This document shows, piece by piece, positions 1-8,938 of a stretch of 64,000 bases of DNA. The translations under genes were made by a program, and so were the position numbers. The stretch is from Rodentibacter caecimuris. Its GTDB lineage: Bacteria > Pseudomonadota > Gammaproteobacteria > Enterobacterales > Pasteurellaceae. Where the stretch lies: the NCBI RefSeq assembly GCF_024622045.1, contig NZ_JANKBP010000010.1. The stretch is one strand, 5' to 3'. Positions within the stretch are counted from its first letter, which is position 1; every line of letters begins with the position of its first letter. The notes beneath the pieces were generated by a model, which was not told the origin of the DNA, searched no databases, and saw only the letters and a program-made list of their open reading frames with translations.

Positions 1-494
1 CGGACTCAGTTGATTTACGCTGTGCATTGGCGTTTGCATCACCTAGCTTCGCATAAGGGCTATCCGGAATTTCTTCGTAGATAGGCTCTTGCGATTGTTT
101 CGGTTTTGTCACTTCGCTGTAAATCGGATCGGACTCAGTTGATTTACGCTGTGCATTGGCGTTTGCATCACCTAGCTTCGCATAAGGGCTATCCGGAATT
201 TCTTCGTAGATAGGCTCTTGCGATTGTTTCGGTTTTGTCACTTCGCTGTAAATCGGATCGGACTCAGTTGATTTACGCTGAGCATTGGCGTTTGCATCAC
301 CTAGCTTCGCATAAGGGCTATCCGGAATCTCTTCGTAGATAGGCTCTTGCGATTGTTTCGGTTTTGTCACTTCGCTGTAAATCGGCTCGGACTCAGTTGA
401 TTTACGCTGAGCATTGGCGTTTGCATCACCTAGCTTAGCGTAAGGGCTATCCGGAATTTCTTCGTAGATAGGCGCTTCCGATTGTTTCGGTTTT
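1..494 (-). repeat. 129-bp (43-residue) tandem repeats in tpsA with EPIYA-like tyrosine motifs
   Basis: The unit recurs at exactly 129-bp spacing (CGGACTCAGTTG at 1, 130, 259 and 388), is almost identical between copies, and continues off the left edge. Each unit encodes D/EPIYSEV, EPIYEEIPDSPYAKLG and a lysine/asparagine/alanine linker. Visible PIY tyrosines are at about residues 2032, 2061, 2075, 2104, 2118, 2147 and 2161. SPY tyrosines are at 2040, 2083, 2126 and 2169. The outermost (N-terminal) copy is slightly diverged, with APIYEEI. Confidence 0.97.
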
Positions 495-3400
495 GGCAAT
501 TGATCATTATTTGAAGCAATATCGTTCAATCCTCTTGCACTATTTTGATTTGATTTTTTATTTAATGCTTGTTTTGCCTTATTTAGGCCTTTTTGCCCCA
601 ATTCAGCCAAATCACCTAGTTCAAACCCAAAACTGGTACTTGCTAATTGTTCATCTCGATGAACGGTTTTAGATTTATTCAAATCCTGATTAATTGGTTT
701 TTCAACAGGCTGAGAATCAATACCTGACAGAGTTGAGTGCTGGGTCGCGTCATAATGTTTTTGTGCCGAACGACCTCCTCTTATATTGGCTTGAGACGTT
801 CCCCGTTCATTTAACCCTATAGATGCACCGAACTCACCACCATCTTTATGATGATAGTCTTCTAAAGAGCGATGAGTAACACTGCCCGTAGTGGTAAGGT
901 CGTTATTCCCACTTTTATCAACAAAATAACCAGCGGTTAAATCCAAGTCTTTAATTTGACCAATCATTTTTCCAGCTTCAATGCCTGATTGCTGATTAAC
1001 CATCCGACTCGTTTCATCTTCCTGACCATAACCCACTGTTACGCTACCTGTTGGTTTTACGGTTAAAGCCGTGGTTACCGAAGCCCCTACAGAGACACCC
1101 ACATCCAAGCGTTTATTATGTCTTTCATAGGTATCTTGTTTAGATTCAATTGAGGTTTTCCCTTCCACTTTTGTACGATAAACATCCGCTTTAATATTAG
1201 CCCCCGATAGGGTGAGATCGCTTTCTGTATTGATCTCAATTTCATCACCCAACAATTGGCTATTTTGATAGGTAGTCGCGTTGGTATTTGTTGTAGAATA
1301 TCCTGCTTCAACACCATTAGTTACACCAACTGCACAGCCTTGAGACATCACCCCACAAGACACTGTACCTCCAGCGGACACTTTTGCATGCCAAGATTCA
1401 TCCGACTCTGTTCTTTCTGTTTTACCCGCATTTATGGTAACTTTATCTTTTGCATTTAGAGAAAGTTTGCCGCTCTTACTGCGTTCAACGTTATTTAACT
1501 CAATTCCCCCTTCTGTTGCACTCAAGACCAGATTACCGTTTAAAGTATTACGATTATCCGATTTTTCGTTAAAACCCGTATTAGATTGGCTATAGCCAGC
1601 TTGGGCTTTAACTGAGCCACCAACTAAATCACCTGTCACTAAATTAGCGATGTCACTCGTCACTTGTAATGCAGCCGTACCGTCTTGTTTAATGCCTTTT
1701 TTAGCATCTTCTGCTTGTTTAATTGAATGGCTGACAATATCAGCAACTGCAGAGTGGGCTTCGCCGACTAAACCTAATTTAAAAGAAGATTTAGACGATT
1801 TAAAATCAGTTTCATCTTGGTATTTGGTTGAAATAATTTCTTTGGCGGTTAATTTCAACTTATCATTACGCAGGTTTTTCTGAGCGTCAAAAAAGGCTTG
1901 ATCTTTTTCCGCCATCAGTTCTTCAATTTCTTCTTTAGATAGCTTGCGTAAATTTGGATTAGTACCTTTTGTTTGATTATTTTCTACAGGCTTCTCTACT
2001 TCTGAAGCTTTATCTGTAGAATTGTCATCTTCTGTTTTATTCGCTTCTTCGTTGGTTGTTGACTGCGTTAATTCAGATGCGGATTCAGACATTGATTTAT
2101 TAATATCAAGTCCACCGATATCTAAAGTCCCTAAAACCTGTAAATCACCGCTTTTCGCGTCAAGTTCGCTATTGACGTTTTTCAAGTCAGTTCTCGATGA
2201 TTTTTCTTGCTCAAACTTTATGCCTAATTCAGCATTAGCCCCGGTGTAATCACTTTCTGATATTTGAGTCAAGACACCATCGACACTATCAGCAGAAGCC
2301 GAAACAGACTTACCGCCACCGGCAGCTAATGCGCTTGCAAATATACCAAAGACGCCTTTTGATTTATCCGTATGTTGGATATTTTGCCCTGTTTTAGTTT
2401 TATAATCACCTTGTATAACACCGGTTACACGATCTGCTTTTATCTTGCTACCGGTCTGTTCTACATCACCTTTTACAGCCAAATGAAGATGATCAAATTC
2501 TAATTCTGAACCAACGGATTCCGCACTATAAGTATCTTCCGTTTCTCCCCCAACTTTCTTTTGTATTCCAAACAATCCAGTAGCTAATATCTCTTTCTGT
2601 TTATGACTACTGCTAAATTTATGAGAATCTTTAGCTTTGAGATCTTTAGTTTTTACAAAACCAGTTTTTGCTTTTACATCAGAGGCTGTAATATTGATAT
2701 CGCTATCTAAATCAGTTTCTAAATGTAGGTGTTGTTCTGAAGCTATCCTTGATTTCTGAATAACCGTATTTCCTTTCTCGTCAGCATAGGAAGTCGCGCT
2801 TGATTCAATTCCTTTATGACCTTTTAGACGAACCAATTCTTTGCCTAAAATATCCCCTGTATTTTTAATTTTATTCTCAGCCTCAATATCAACTCGGCTG
2901 CCTGCAATCGTGCCGGAATTTTGTACGTCTTTCGCCTTCAATTTCAATTCTCTGGCCTTTATGACCGCACTTCCTAATCCTTTATATTTTTCCGCATCTT
3001 CTAAAGTTTGTTTTGCAAAATAAACTTGAGGAATATACGTCTCTTTTCCATTAATGGTTGATTTGACATACCAAATAATATCCTCTTTTAAGTTATCTTG
3101 CTGTTCTTTAGTTAATGCTTTACCTAAGGTTAGATTTAGATCTCCAGACGTATGGTACGCATTATCCATTAAACGTTTAACCAACTCGACATTAGTCAAA
3201 TCGTATTTTAGTGCCAAATGATTATCGACCTTTTTCTCAATACTACGAGTAATCAATTGGTGTTCAAAATAGCTATCGCCAATGACACTTACTTTGTCTT
3301 CCGTTCCTCTTGGAGCAATATTATTAAAGAAATAATCAGAACCGACATAATCATTTTGATTAATATACTTCATTCTGGTGTGATAAAGCGGATCAACCTC

Positions 3401-6400
3401 TACTCGAGCTCGATCCTTATCTAGCGGAATTTCTTTTTGTTTTGCCAATTCATCAGCTTTTCTTTTCTCTTCGGCTAATTTTTTCTCATACTCTTCGAGG
3501 CGTTGTTTTTCCTGTTCAGAAAGCGATTCTAGTTTTTTCTGTTCCTCTTCTAATTGTTTTTTTCTACGTTCTGCTTCTTCTAAACGCTCTTTTTCAAAAA
3601 GACGTTCTTTTTCTAGACGCTGTTTTTTCTCTTCTTCAGTTTCACCTAATAGATCTGTATCTTCTTTCGGAACTAAGATATTGGTGTTGTCCTCTTTTTT
3701 CTTATTAAACGAGCGATCAATGAATAAATTCGGATTAGACAATAATTCTAATAATGTGGATAAATCAATTTCGCTATTGCCATTATTTTCCGGCTGTACA
3801 ACAAATGGTTTTAATTGAATCGGCGGTGCTTGGATTGTATGCTTCCCAATAGACACTTTATCATCAAAAGCTCCTTCCTCGCCTCTTTTACCATTTACTA
3901 AAATATTAGTATCTCCAATAAAAGAGCCGGCTAGTATTTTTGATTTTTTATTAGGATAAAGCTCTATATTTTTAGAACCAAGTTTACTTGCTCTTTCTGA
4001 AGCCTCATATGCTGCTTTTAATTCCATCAAAGATTTACTTTCCCAATTAGCACCTAATATAGTTGTTAATGTGGATTGTAATAATGGAGATCTGACTGAT
4101 CTTAATAGTTTTAAAACTTGTACTTTATCTAGTGAGACAGGGAAAGCACGAGTTTTTTTTATGTAACGCTCAGTACCTTTCGTTTCAAAAAAGAATTTTA
4201 TTAATTGAGCTACAGAGTTAAATTTATATATCATATTGCCCTGTAATGGAATTTCGATGCCATTGACAATAGGTTGGAATTTTATAGTAATATTTGCTGG
4301 TGAATTTAAATAATAATCAAATATATTAAATTTGGCACTTCTCATATCATTAATGATGCTTTTTGCTCCATTAGAAATTAGATTTCCTTGAATGTTAATA
4401 ATGCCGTGATTAGTTATTCCTGCATCACTTAGCTTGGAATCTTTTTGAATAAATTCAAAGTCACTTTCACCACGAATATTACCTATATGAGAAATTTTTA
4501 AATTATTCCCTAATCTTGGAATAGAGCCGGAAATGCTATAATAATCCGTTCTGCTTGACCCTGGATCGATAATTGTCAACTCAATATTTTGATCATAATG
4601 GTATACACTGCCCTGAAACTCAATATCATTCAATAACTTTTCTGCTGATACAGTGATTTTTCCTTTTGAAAGAATTTCTCCCCGATTATGAATAATATCA
4701 TCGGCATTTAAATTCATTACACCATCTGAATGTAAAACGCCAGTAGCATTATTGGTAATATTTGAGAAGGAAGTTAGATTTAAGCTGTTTTTTGCCCCTA
4801 ATAAACCTTCGTTTATAATTTTTTGACCCTTTACAGATAATTGATTAGCGCTAGTTAATACCCCTTTATTGATAAAAACATCATCGTTTGAGTTGATATC
4901 CAGTGAAGATGATAATTGGTTTTCCGAACCTTTATCAAAAAAGATTTCTTTAGCAGAAAGCGTTAATTTTTCTCTAGCCTCCGGTAGTTTATGAGAAGCT
5001 GAGTGGAAATGGGTGACTCTAAACGTAAGGTTCGCAGTTCCTTTACTTTGAATAGTCCCATTATTGTGATAACCATCATCCGGAGTAATATTATTTTGGG
5101 ATAAAATATTACCAAAGGTAGATATATCAAGCGTCTTTTCAGCTAGAATATCTTTCTTATTATTTAGCTTTTCTACATAAATTTTATTAAAACGAGCTGC
5201 AATCGTACCGCTATTTTCTAGATTCTTACCCTTAATATCCAGATTTGTTGCAATTACAGTTGAGTCCTTACCAATTTGAGTTGATTGACTATTGATATTA
5301 ACGTTTGTACCTCTAATTTTGGCATTTTTGTCCGTTGCAGTTTTATCCGCAGAAATATCAACTTTTTGACTGCTTACCTTTGTATTTTGTTTTAGATTAA
5401 CTTCTGTTGAGTTTAGATTGATTGCTTTCCCAGCCGAGATTTGGCCATTAATATCAAGCTTTTTACTGCCCTTTGAGGATAAGTTCTGTTTAGCTTGTAA
5501 TGTAGCAACTTCAACCTTACCTTGTTCATTCTCAATTTGGATATCTTTCTCGGAAAGAATGATACCTTTGTGATTTACCCCTGCACCCGTATCTGTTGTG
5601 ATAAATTGGATATGATTACCATACATAGCGCCGGCTTCTGTACCGGTAATTGCGATTTCCGTGGATTTAGCCTGCTTAGATTTCACCTTTCTTGCTTTCA
5701 CATCGTATTCTGATGAACCTGCTACAAAGGTTATATTGGTTTCAACAGGCGCTTTATCATTAATGTTACGAACTGCTCCTTTTTGCTCAATTTTTTTCGC
5801 AACAATATCTAAATATTTCAATCCGTCAGTGGCAATCCCGTCTTTATCAATGGTTACGGTTCCTTTCTCAACAGACAGTTTTAAGCCGTTTTTCGGATCA
5901 ATCACATTACTGGTTGAAGCTACAAAACGATCCGTATTGAATGTTTGTACACCGTTAATATTAATTCCGTTCGGGTTAATAATTAATAGATCTGCTTTAT
6001 CACCAAAAACTTCTAATCCACCTTTAATTTTACTCATTTGGTTGCCTGTTACCTGAGTTAAAATAGCTTTGGCTGTATCTTTATCAAAGTTTTGGTTTTT
6101 GTCTAAATGACCGACTAAATAAGAACTTCCTTCCTTATTGCTGTTATTAAATACCGCACCATTGCCTACATTGAATTTTTGGAATTTATTATCAGAAATA
6201 CCATCATATTGAGGTTTGGCAATCTCAATAATATGTACGCCATTGGTTGTTTCAGATATTTTTGTTTCATGATTACCTTTATCTAAAACGATATCCTTAC
6301 TATTTACATTAGCAAATACGGTATTTGGTACAACAAATAAGAAGGCTAATGCTGCATTTCCCAGGTGCAACAAGCGTGATTTAATAAGACAAGAAAATGT

Positions 6401-6559
6401 AGATAGACGGAAGATATGTCGTCCTTCACTGCTAGATTCGCATTCTTCTTTATTTTCTACACTACCTGTGTCACCTGATTCATAATTAATATATTCAGCG
6501 ACAGGAACCAAACATGATTTTGATTTACTAAAAATCAGTTTATATCTATTTTTATTCAT
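1..6559 (-). CDS. TpsA giant exoprotein of a two-partner secretion system, LspA/IbpA/filamentous haemagglutinin type (3' end outside window)
   Basis: The frame stays open from ATG 6559 to the window edge (about 2186 codons); I checked it at several points, including the end repeats. Residues 1-27 form an extended signal peptide region (MNKNRYKLIF...), followed by a hydrophobic stretch ending near VFA at about residue 83. The TPS secretion domain follows, with the NPNGI motif at 195-199. Next come long filamentous haemagglutinin-like beta-helical repeats, a highly charged EEKKQRLEKER-type coiled-coil segment at about 955-1045, and haemagglutinin-repeat-like sequence to about 1950. From about 2025 onward there are near-perfect 43-residue tandem repeats with tyrosine motifs. 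An AGGAGA ribosome site precedes the ATG, and tpsB lies 30 bp upstream. Families with this layout include H. ducreyi LspA and Histophilus IbpA; the latter ends in Fic domains, which cannot be seen here. Confidence 0.93.
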   Translation of the reverse strand, partial: MNKNRYKLIFSKSKSCLVPVAEYINYESGDTGSVENKEECESSSEGRHIFRLSTFSCLIKSRLLHLGNAALAFLFVVPNTVFANVNSKDIVLDKGNHETKISETTNGVHIIEIAKPQYDGISDNKFQKFNVGNGAVFNNSNKEGSSYLVGHLDKNQNFDKDTAKAILTQVTGNQMSKIKGGLEVFGDKADLLIINPNGININGVQTFNTDRFVASTSNVIDPKNGLKLSVEKGTVTIDKDGIATDGLKYLDIVAKKIEQKGAVRNINDKAPVETNITFVAGSSEYDVKARKVKSKQAKSTEIAITGTEAGAMYGNHIQFITTDTGAGVNHKGIILSEKDIQIENEQGKVEVATLQAKQNLSSKGSKKLDINGQISAGKAINLNSTEVNLKQNTKVSSQKVDISADKTATDKNAKIRGTNVNINSQSTQIGKDSTVIATNLDIKGKNLENSGTIAARFNKIYVEKLNNKKDILAEKTLDISTFGNILSQNNITPDDGYHNNGTIQSKGTANLTFRVTHFHSASHKLPEAREKLTLSAKEIFFDKGSENQLSSSLDINSNDDVFINKGVLTSANQLSVKGQKIINEGLLGAKNSLNLTSFSNITNNATGVLHSDGVMNLNADDIIHNRGEILSKGKITVSAEKLLNDIEFQGSVYHYDQNIELTIIDPGSSRTDYYSISGSIPRLGNNLKISHIGNIRGESDFEFIQKDSKLSDAGITNHGIINIQGNLISNGAKSIINDMRSAKFNIFDYYLNSPANITIKFQPIVNGIEIPLQGNMIYKFNSVAQLIKFFFETKGTERYIKKTRAFPVSLDKVQVLKLLRSVRSPLLQSTLTTILGANWESKSLMELKAAYEASERASKLGSKNIELYPNKKSKILAGSFIGDTNILVNGKRGEEGAFDDKVSIGKHTIQAPPIQLKPFVVQPENNGNSEIDLSTLLELLSNPNLFIDRSFNKKKEDNTNILVPKEDTDLLGETEEEKKQRLEKERLFEKERLEEAERRKKQLEEEQKKLESLSEQEKQRLEEYEKKLAEEKRKADELAKQKEIPLDKDRARVEVDPLYHTRMKYINQNDYVGSDYFFNNIAPRGTEDKVSVIGDSYFEHQLITRSIEKKVDNHLALKYDLTNVELVKRLMDNAYHTSGDLNLTLGKALTKEQQDNLKEDIIWYVKSTINGKETYIPQVYFAKQTLEDAEKYKGLGSAVIKARELKLKAKDVQNSGTIAGSRVDIEAENKIKNTGDILGKELVRLKGHKGIESSATSYADEKGNTVIQKSRIASEQHLHLETDLDSDINITASDVKAKTGFVKTKDLKAKDSHKFSSSHKQKEILATGLFGIQKKVGGETEDTYSAESVGSELEFDHLHLAVKGDVEQTGSKIKADRVTGVIQGDYKTKTGQNIQHTDKSKGVFGIFASALAAGGGKSVSASADSVDGVLTQISESDYTGANAELGIKFEQEKSSRTDLKNVNSELDAKSGDLQVLGTLDIGGLDINKSMSESASELTQSTTNEEANKTEDDNSTDKASEVEKPVENNQTKGTNPNLRKLSKEEIEELMAEKDQAFFDAQKNLRNDKLKLTAKEIISTKYQDETDFKSSKSSFKLGLVGEAHSAVADIVSHSIKQAEDAKKGIKQDGTAALQVTSDIANLVTGDLVGGSVKAQAGYSQSNTGFNEKSDNRNTLNGNLVLSATEGGIELNNVERSKSGKLSLNAKDKVTINAGKTERTESDESWHAKVSAGGTVSCGVMSQGCAVGVTNGVEAGYSTTNTNATTYQNSQLLGDEIEINTESDLTLSGANIKADVYRTKVEGKTSIESKQDTYERHNKRLDVGVSVGASVTTALTVKPTGSVTVGYGQEDETSRMVNQQSGIEAGKMIGQIKDLDLTAGYFVDKSGNNDLTTTGSVTHRSLEDYHHKDGGEFGASIGLNERGTSQANIRGGRSAQKHYDATQHSTLSGIDSQPVEKPINQDLNKSKTVHRDEQLASTSFGFELGDLAELGQKGLNKAKQALNKKSNQNSARGLNDIASNNDQLPKPKQSEAPIYEEIPDSPYAKLGDANANAQRKSTESEPIYSEVTKPKQSQEPIYEEIPDSPYAKLGDANANAQRKSTESDPIYSEVTKPKQSQEPIYEEIPDSPYAKLGDANANAQRKSTESDPIYSEVTKPKQSQEPIYEEIPDSPYAKLGDANANAQRKSTES

Positions 6560-6589
6560 ACTAAGTTTCTCCTATATTAAAAATATGAA

Positions 6590-8278
6590 TTAAAATGAAA
6601 TTGAGCCGTTTACATAGTAAATGTGGGCATCACCTTTATTTACTTTTACATTCTTAATTGGCTTGGAATAAGTGAAAGATAAGTTAAGGCGACTGATTTG
6701 AACTTTTGTTCCAATAGCCATCCCTGCAATAGTTTCGTTACCTTGATTGAGATGTTTAAATATGCGACCGAAATCAACGCCTAAGAAAGGTTTGATTTGG
6801 GAAATAGACATTTTTTGAGGATAAAATGGGATATCAAATGTTTGCGAAATATAATAGCCACTGTCTCCAGAAGTAATTCCACCTTTAAATCCTCTTACGG
6901 TATATTCATCTCCGATAGAGAATTGATTATCAGAATACAAACTATAAGGAGAGTATTGGAATCCTAAACGAAGTTGATAATTAAGCGCTCTTTCTTTAAC
7001 CAAAAAAGCTTTATACCAGCTCATTGTGCCTGATAATAAAGAGAGTGTTTTATCTCCTTTTGAATTATATGCAAGGCTATCGGCGCCAAACCAACCTAAA
7101 CCGTTTGAATAAGAAATATCGTTATACAGTTTTCCTCCTAAAACATTTGTAATATAGGATAATCCGACTGTGAGTTTATTATTATTGTAATGGCTGACTA
7201 AACGATCCCCAATATAGTTTTTCTTTGTTTTAAATTCTAATTCGCCGTAACCTGAAAAAATCATATCTTTATTACGAGCAAGAACTTTAGCAAGTTTAAT
7301 ATTTGCAGTTTTAATTTTCCCCTCGGAGCTATAACTGTGAATACCTTTTATTTCTTTCTTACTATCCGATTGTGAAACTCTTAAATCTAATGTATAAGAA
7401 GAGAATGGTTGGCTATAACTTAATAGATAGTTTTGTTGATTATTTCGTTTATGTTTTTTGTATAATCGATATCCCGTTGAAAAATACCAACTATCATTAA
7501 TGCCCAGTAAATCGCTCCAGCTAATACTTGCCGTAAGTTGATTCCGTCCGTTTTCGTTGTTTTCTGCACCGGAGTTATTAAAACCTAATGTAATACGGGG
7601 CAAATAGGTACGCTGAGTGATTAAATTAAAGTTAGACTCACCATCTTTCTCTGCCGCAATAACTTTTATTTCTGTGGATTTATTTGTTGTATTTAAAATT
7701 TCAACTAACTGATCAACATCATAGACATTAAGTAATTTATTTTTTAAATTAGGCAATACAAACAGCATTGCTTTATCTTTAAATGTTTCCGGAAGAGCAC
7801 CATTGACAAAATAATCGCTAACATAGCCCCAATGAATAATAAAATCCAATTCGTTTTTATCGGTAACATTACTCTTTAAGCCAACGGCACTTGTTACATA
7901 GCCTGCACGGTACAGTACATCGGTTAAATCTTTAACTAATGCAAAAACTTGCTTAGTCGTCAGTGGCTTTCCTTCATACTGTTTAATGACAGAATCAAAA
8001 TCCAAGCGAACGCTTTGTCCTGCTTGATCGACGGTAATGCGCTTAATGGTTCGATCTGTTTGTGTATCATCGGTCAATGTATTATCCGTTTTCGGATCAG
8101 CCTCTTTGCGCAGGAATTTCTCCGCCTTTTTTAAAGCTTCGTCAGTTTCTTGAATTATTCTTTGATGCTTTAACTGCTGCTGTTCTTGGGTAAGAACGTC
8201 TGTTGCAAAAGCCGTTCCCGAGAATAAAGATAAGTAAAATAAATAGCCGATAGATTTTCTCGCTATTGAAGATTTCAT
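6590..8278 (-). CDS. TpsB outer-membrane transporter (LspB/IbpB-like, Omp85 superfamily)
   Basis: This 562-residue protein should secrete the neighbouring TpsA across the outer membrane. It has an N-terminal signal peptide ending near AFA, a short Q/K-rich helix region, and POTRA-like sequence at about 75-210. A 16-strand-type barrel follows. It carries the conserved VRGF segment (DEYTVRGFKGG, around residue 460) expected at the tip of the channel loop, and the downstream FLGVDFGRI motif. It ends in phenylalanine, as outer-membrane barrels usually do. The start is supported by AAGGAGA about 8 bases upstream. The length is typical of the family. It forms an operon with tpsA 30 bp downstream. 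Confidence 0.95.
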   Translation of the reverse strand: MKSSIARKSIGYLFYLSLFSGTAFATDVLTQEQQQLKHQRIIQETDEALKKAEKFLRKEADPKTDNTLTDDTQTDRTIKRITVDQAGQSVRLDFDSVIKQYEGKPLTTKQVFALVKDLTDVLYRAGYVTSAVGLKSNVTDKNELDFIIHWGYVSDYFVNGALPETFKDKAMLFVLPNLKNKLLNVYDVDQLVEILNTTNKSTEIKVIAAEKDGESNFNLITQRTYLPRITLGFNNSGAENNENGRNQLTASISWSDLLGINDSWYFSTGYRLYKKHKRNNQQNYLLSYSQPFSSYTLDLRVSQSDSKKEIKGIHSYSSEGKIKTANIKLAKVLARNKDMIFSGYGELEFKTKKNYIGDRLVSHYNNNKLTVGLSYITNVLGGKLYNDISYSNGLGWFGADSLAYNSKGDKTLSLLSGTMSWYKAFLVKERALNYQLRLGFQYSPYSLYSDNQFSIGDEYTVRGFKGGITSGDSGYYISQTFDIPFYPQKMSISQIKPFLGVDFGRIFKHLNQGNETIAGMAIGTKVQISRLNLSFTYSKPIKNVKVNKGDAHIYYVNGSISF

Positions 8279-8344
8279 TAATTGGTCTCCTTAATATGTA
8301 ATATGCCTAAGTTATTCAATTAGTAATAAAAATTAAGACGATAA

Positions 8345-8379
8345 GCTACTTTCTATGAAGTAGCCCTGATTCTGCTACT
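8345..8379 (-). promoter_or_regulatory. Mutually exclusive hairpin elements in tpsB leader
   Basis: GCTACT at 8345-8350, AGTAGC at 8359-8364 and GCTACT at 8374-8379 mean that the middle segment can pair with either neighbour but not both. The block lies 65-100 bases upstream of the tpsB start. A regulatory role is inference only. Confidence 0.3.
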
Positions 8380-8587
8380 ACAATATGTCAACGAACCTGT
8401 ATATCCGGCGAAGGTCGAAACTTTATTACTCTACCGGACATAGCATTATGAGCTAAACTTAGCGGAGATGATTTTTCACCGTTTGTAGATTTGTATTTTT
8501 CAATAAGCAAAATCACACCCATATTAGACGGAGCTTTTCTTCAAAAATGACAAAAAAATGTAATAAACCTTCCCAAGCGAGCAAATA

Positions 8588-8604
8588 ATAATCAAAATGA
8601 TTAT
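8588..8604. promoter_or_regulatory. Possible Fur-type operator
   Basis: This is a perfect palindrome, ATAATCA-AAA-TGATTAT, in a run resembling the Fur consensus (GATAATGATAATCATTATC). It sits about 310 bases upstream of tpsB. Spacing and match are imperfect, so iron control is only a suggestion. Confidence 0.3.
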
Positions 8605-8867
8605 CACATAATCAAATCTTCTCAAATTTTTCCAAAAAGAAATGAGTTGAAATCAATTCGCCCTAAAATTTCATACTATTTTTGCGTTAAACAAGTTTAT
8701 CAATGTGTCTTTCGCAAGTTGCAGAACGTTAAACTGTTACAGAGTAAAATGAATTGGTAATTTGGCATGGCGGTTGTGTGTGAAAATTTGATAGGAATAA
8801 TGTTTATATATAGATGTTTGAACATTGGTTAAGTCTTAAAAAGTGGCTAGAGTTTCCCCTCTCCTCA

Positions 8868-8892
8868 GTGAGTTCAAACCTCACTTCCCGCC
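8868..8892 (+). pseudogene. tRNA 3'-end-like relic (T-arm and acceptor strand)
   Basis: GTGAG-TTCAAAC-CTCAC has the form of a tRNA T-arm. It is followed by TTCCCGC, the acceptor 3' strand found in Gly-tRNAs that start GCGGGAA. No matching 5' half or encoded CCA is present, and a terminator follows within 10 bases. It may be a remnant of a disrupted tRNA gene or an old attachment site. Confidence 0.35.
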
Positions 8893-8899
8893 ATCAATA

Positions 8900-8933
8900 A
8901 AAAATCCCTTAGTTAAAAAGCTAAGGGATTTTT
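8900..8933. terminator. Bidirectional rho-independent terminator
   Basis: A 13-bp stem (AAAAATCCCTTAG / CTAAGGGATTTTT, 8-base loop) has T-runs on both outward strands. It serves the minus-strand lipoprotein gene and any plus-strand transcript from the tRNA-like relic. Confidence 0.85.
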
Positions 8934-8938
8934 GTTTT

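Larger units (their letters stand above)
8279..8938. other. Intergenic region upstream of tpsB, no gene seen
   Basis: About 660 AT-rich bases lie between tpsB and the lipoprotein gene. They hold alternative short hairpins (8345-8379), an imperfect hairpin with TCCGG/CCGGA arms at 8404-8408 and 8434-8438, an AT-rich palindrome resembling a Fur box, a tRNA 3'-end-like sequence, and a bidirectional terminator. The tpsB promoter must lie here, but I could not place it convincingly. Confidence 0.6.

Noticed and set aside
1256..6056. Several plus-strand open frames of 60-131 codons opposite the giant exoprotein
   Set aside because: They lie antisense to a verified long coding frame, have no ribosome sites and show no family resemblance.
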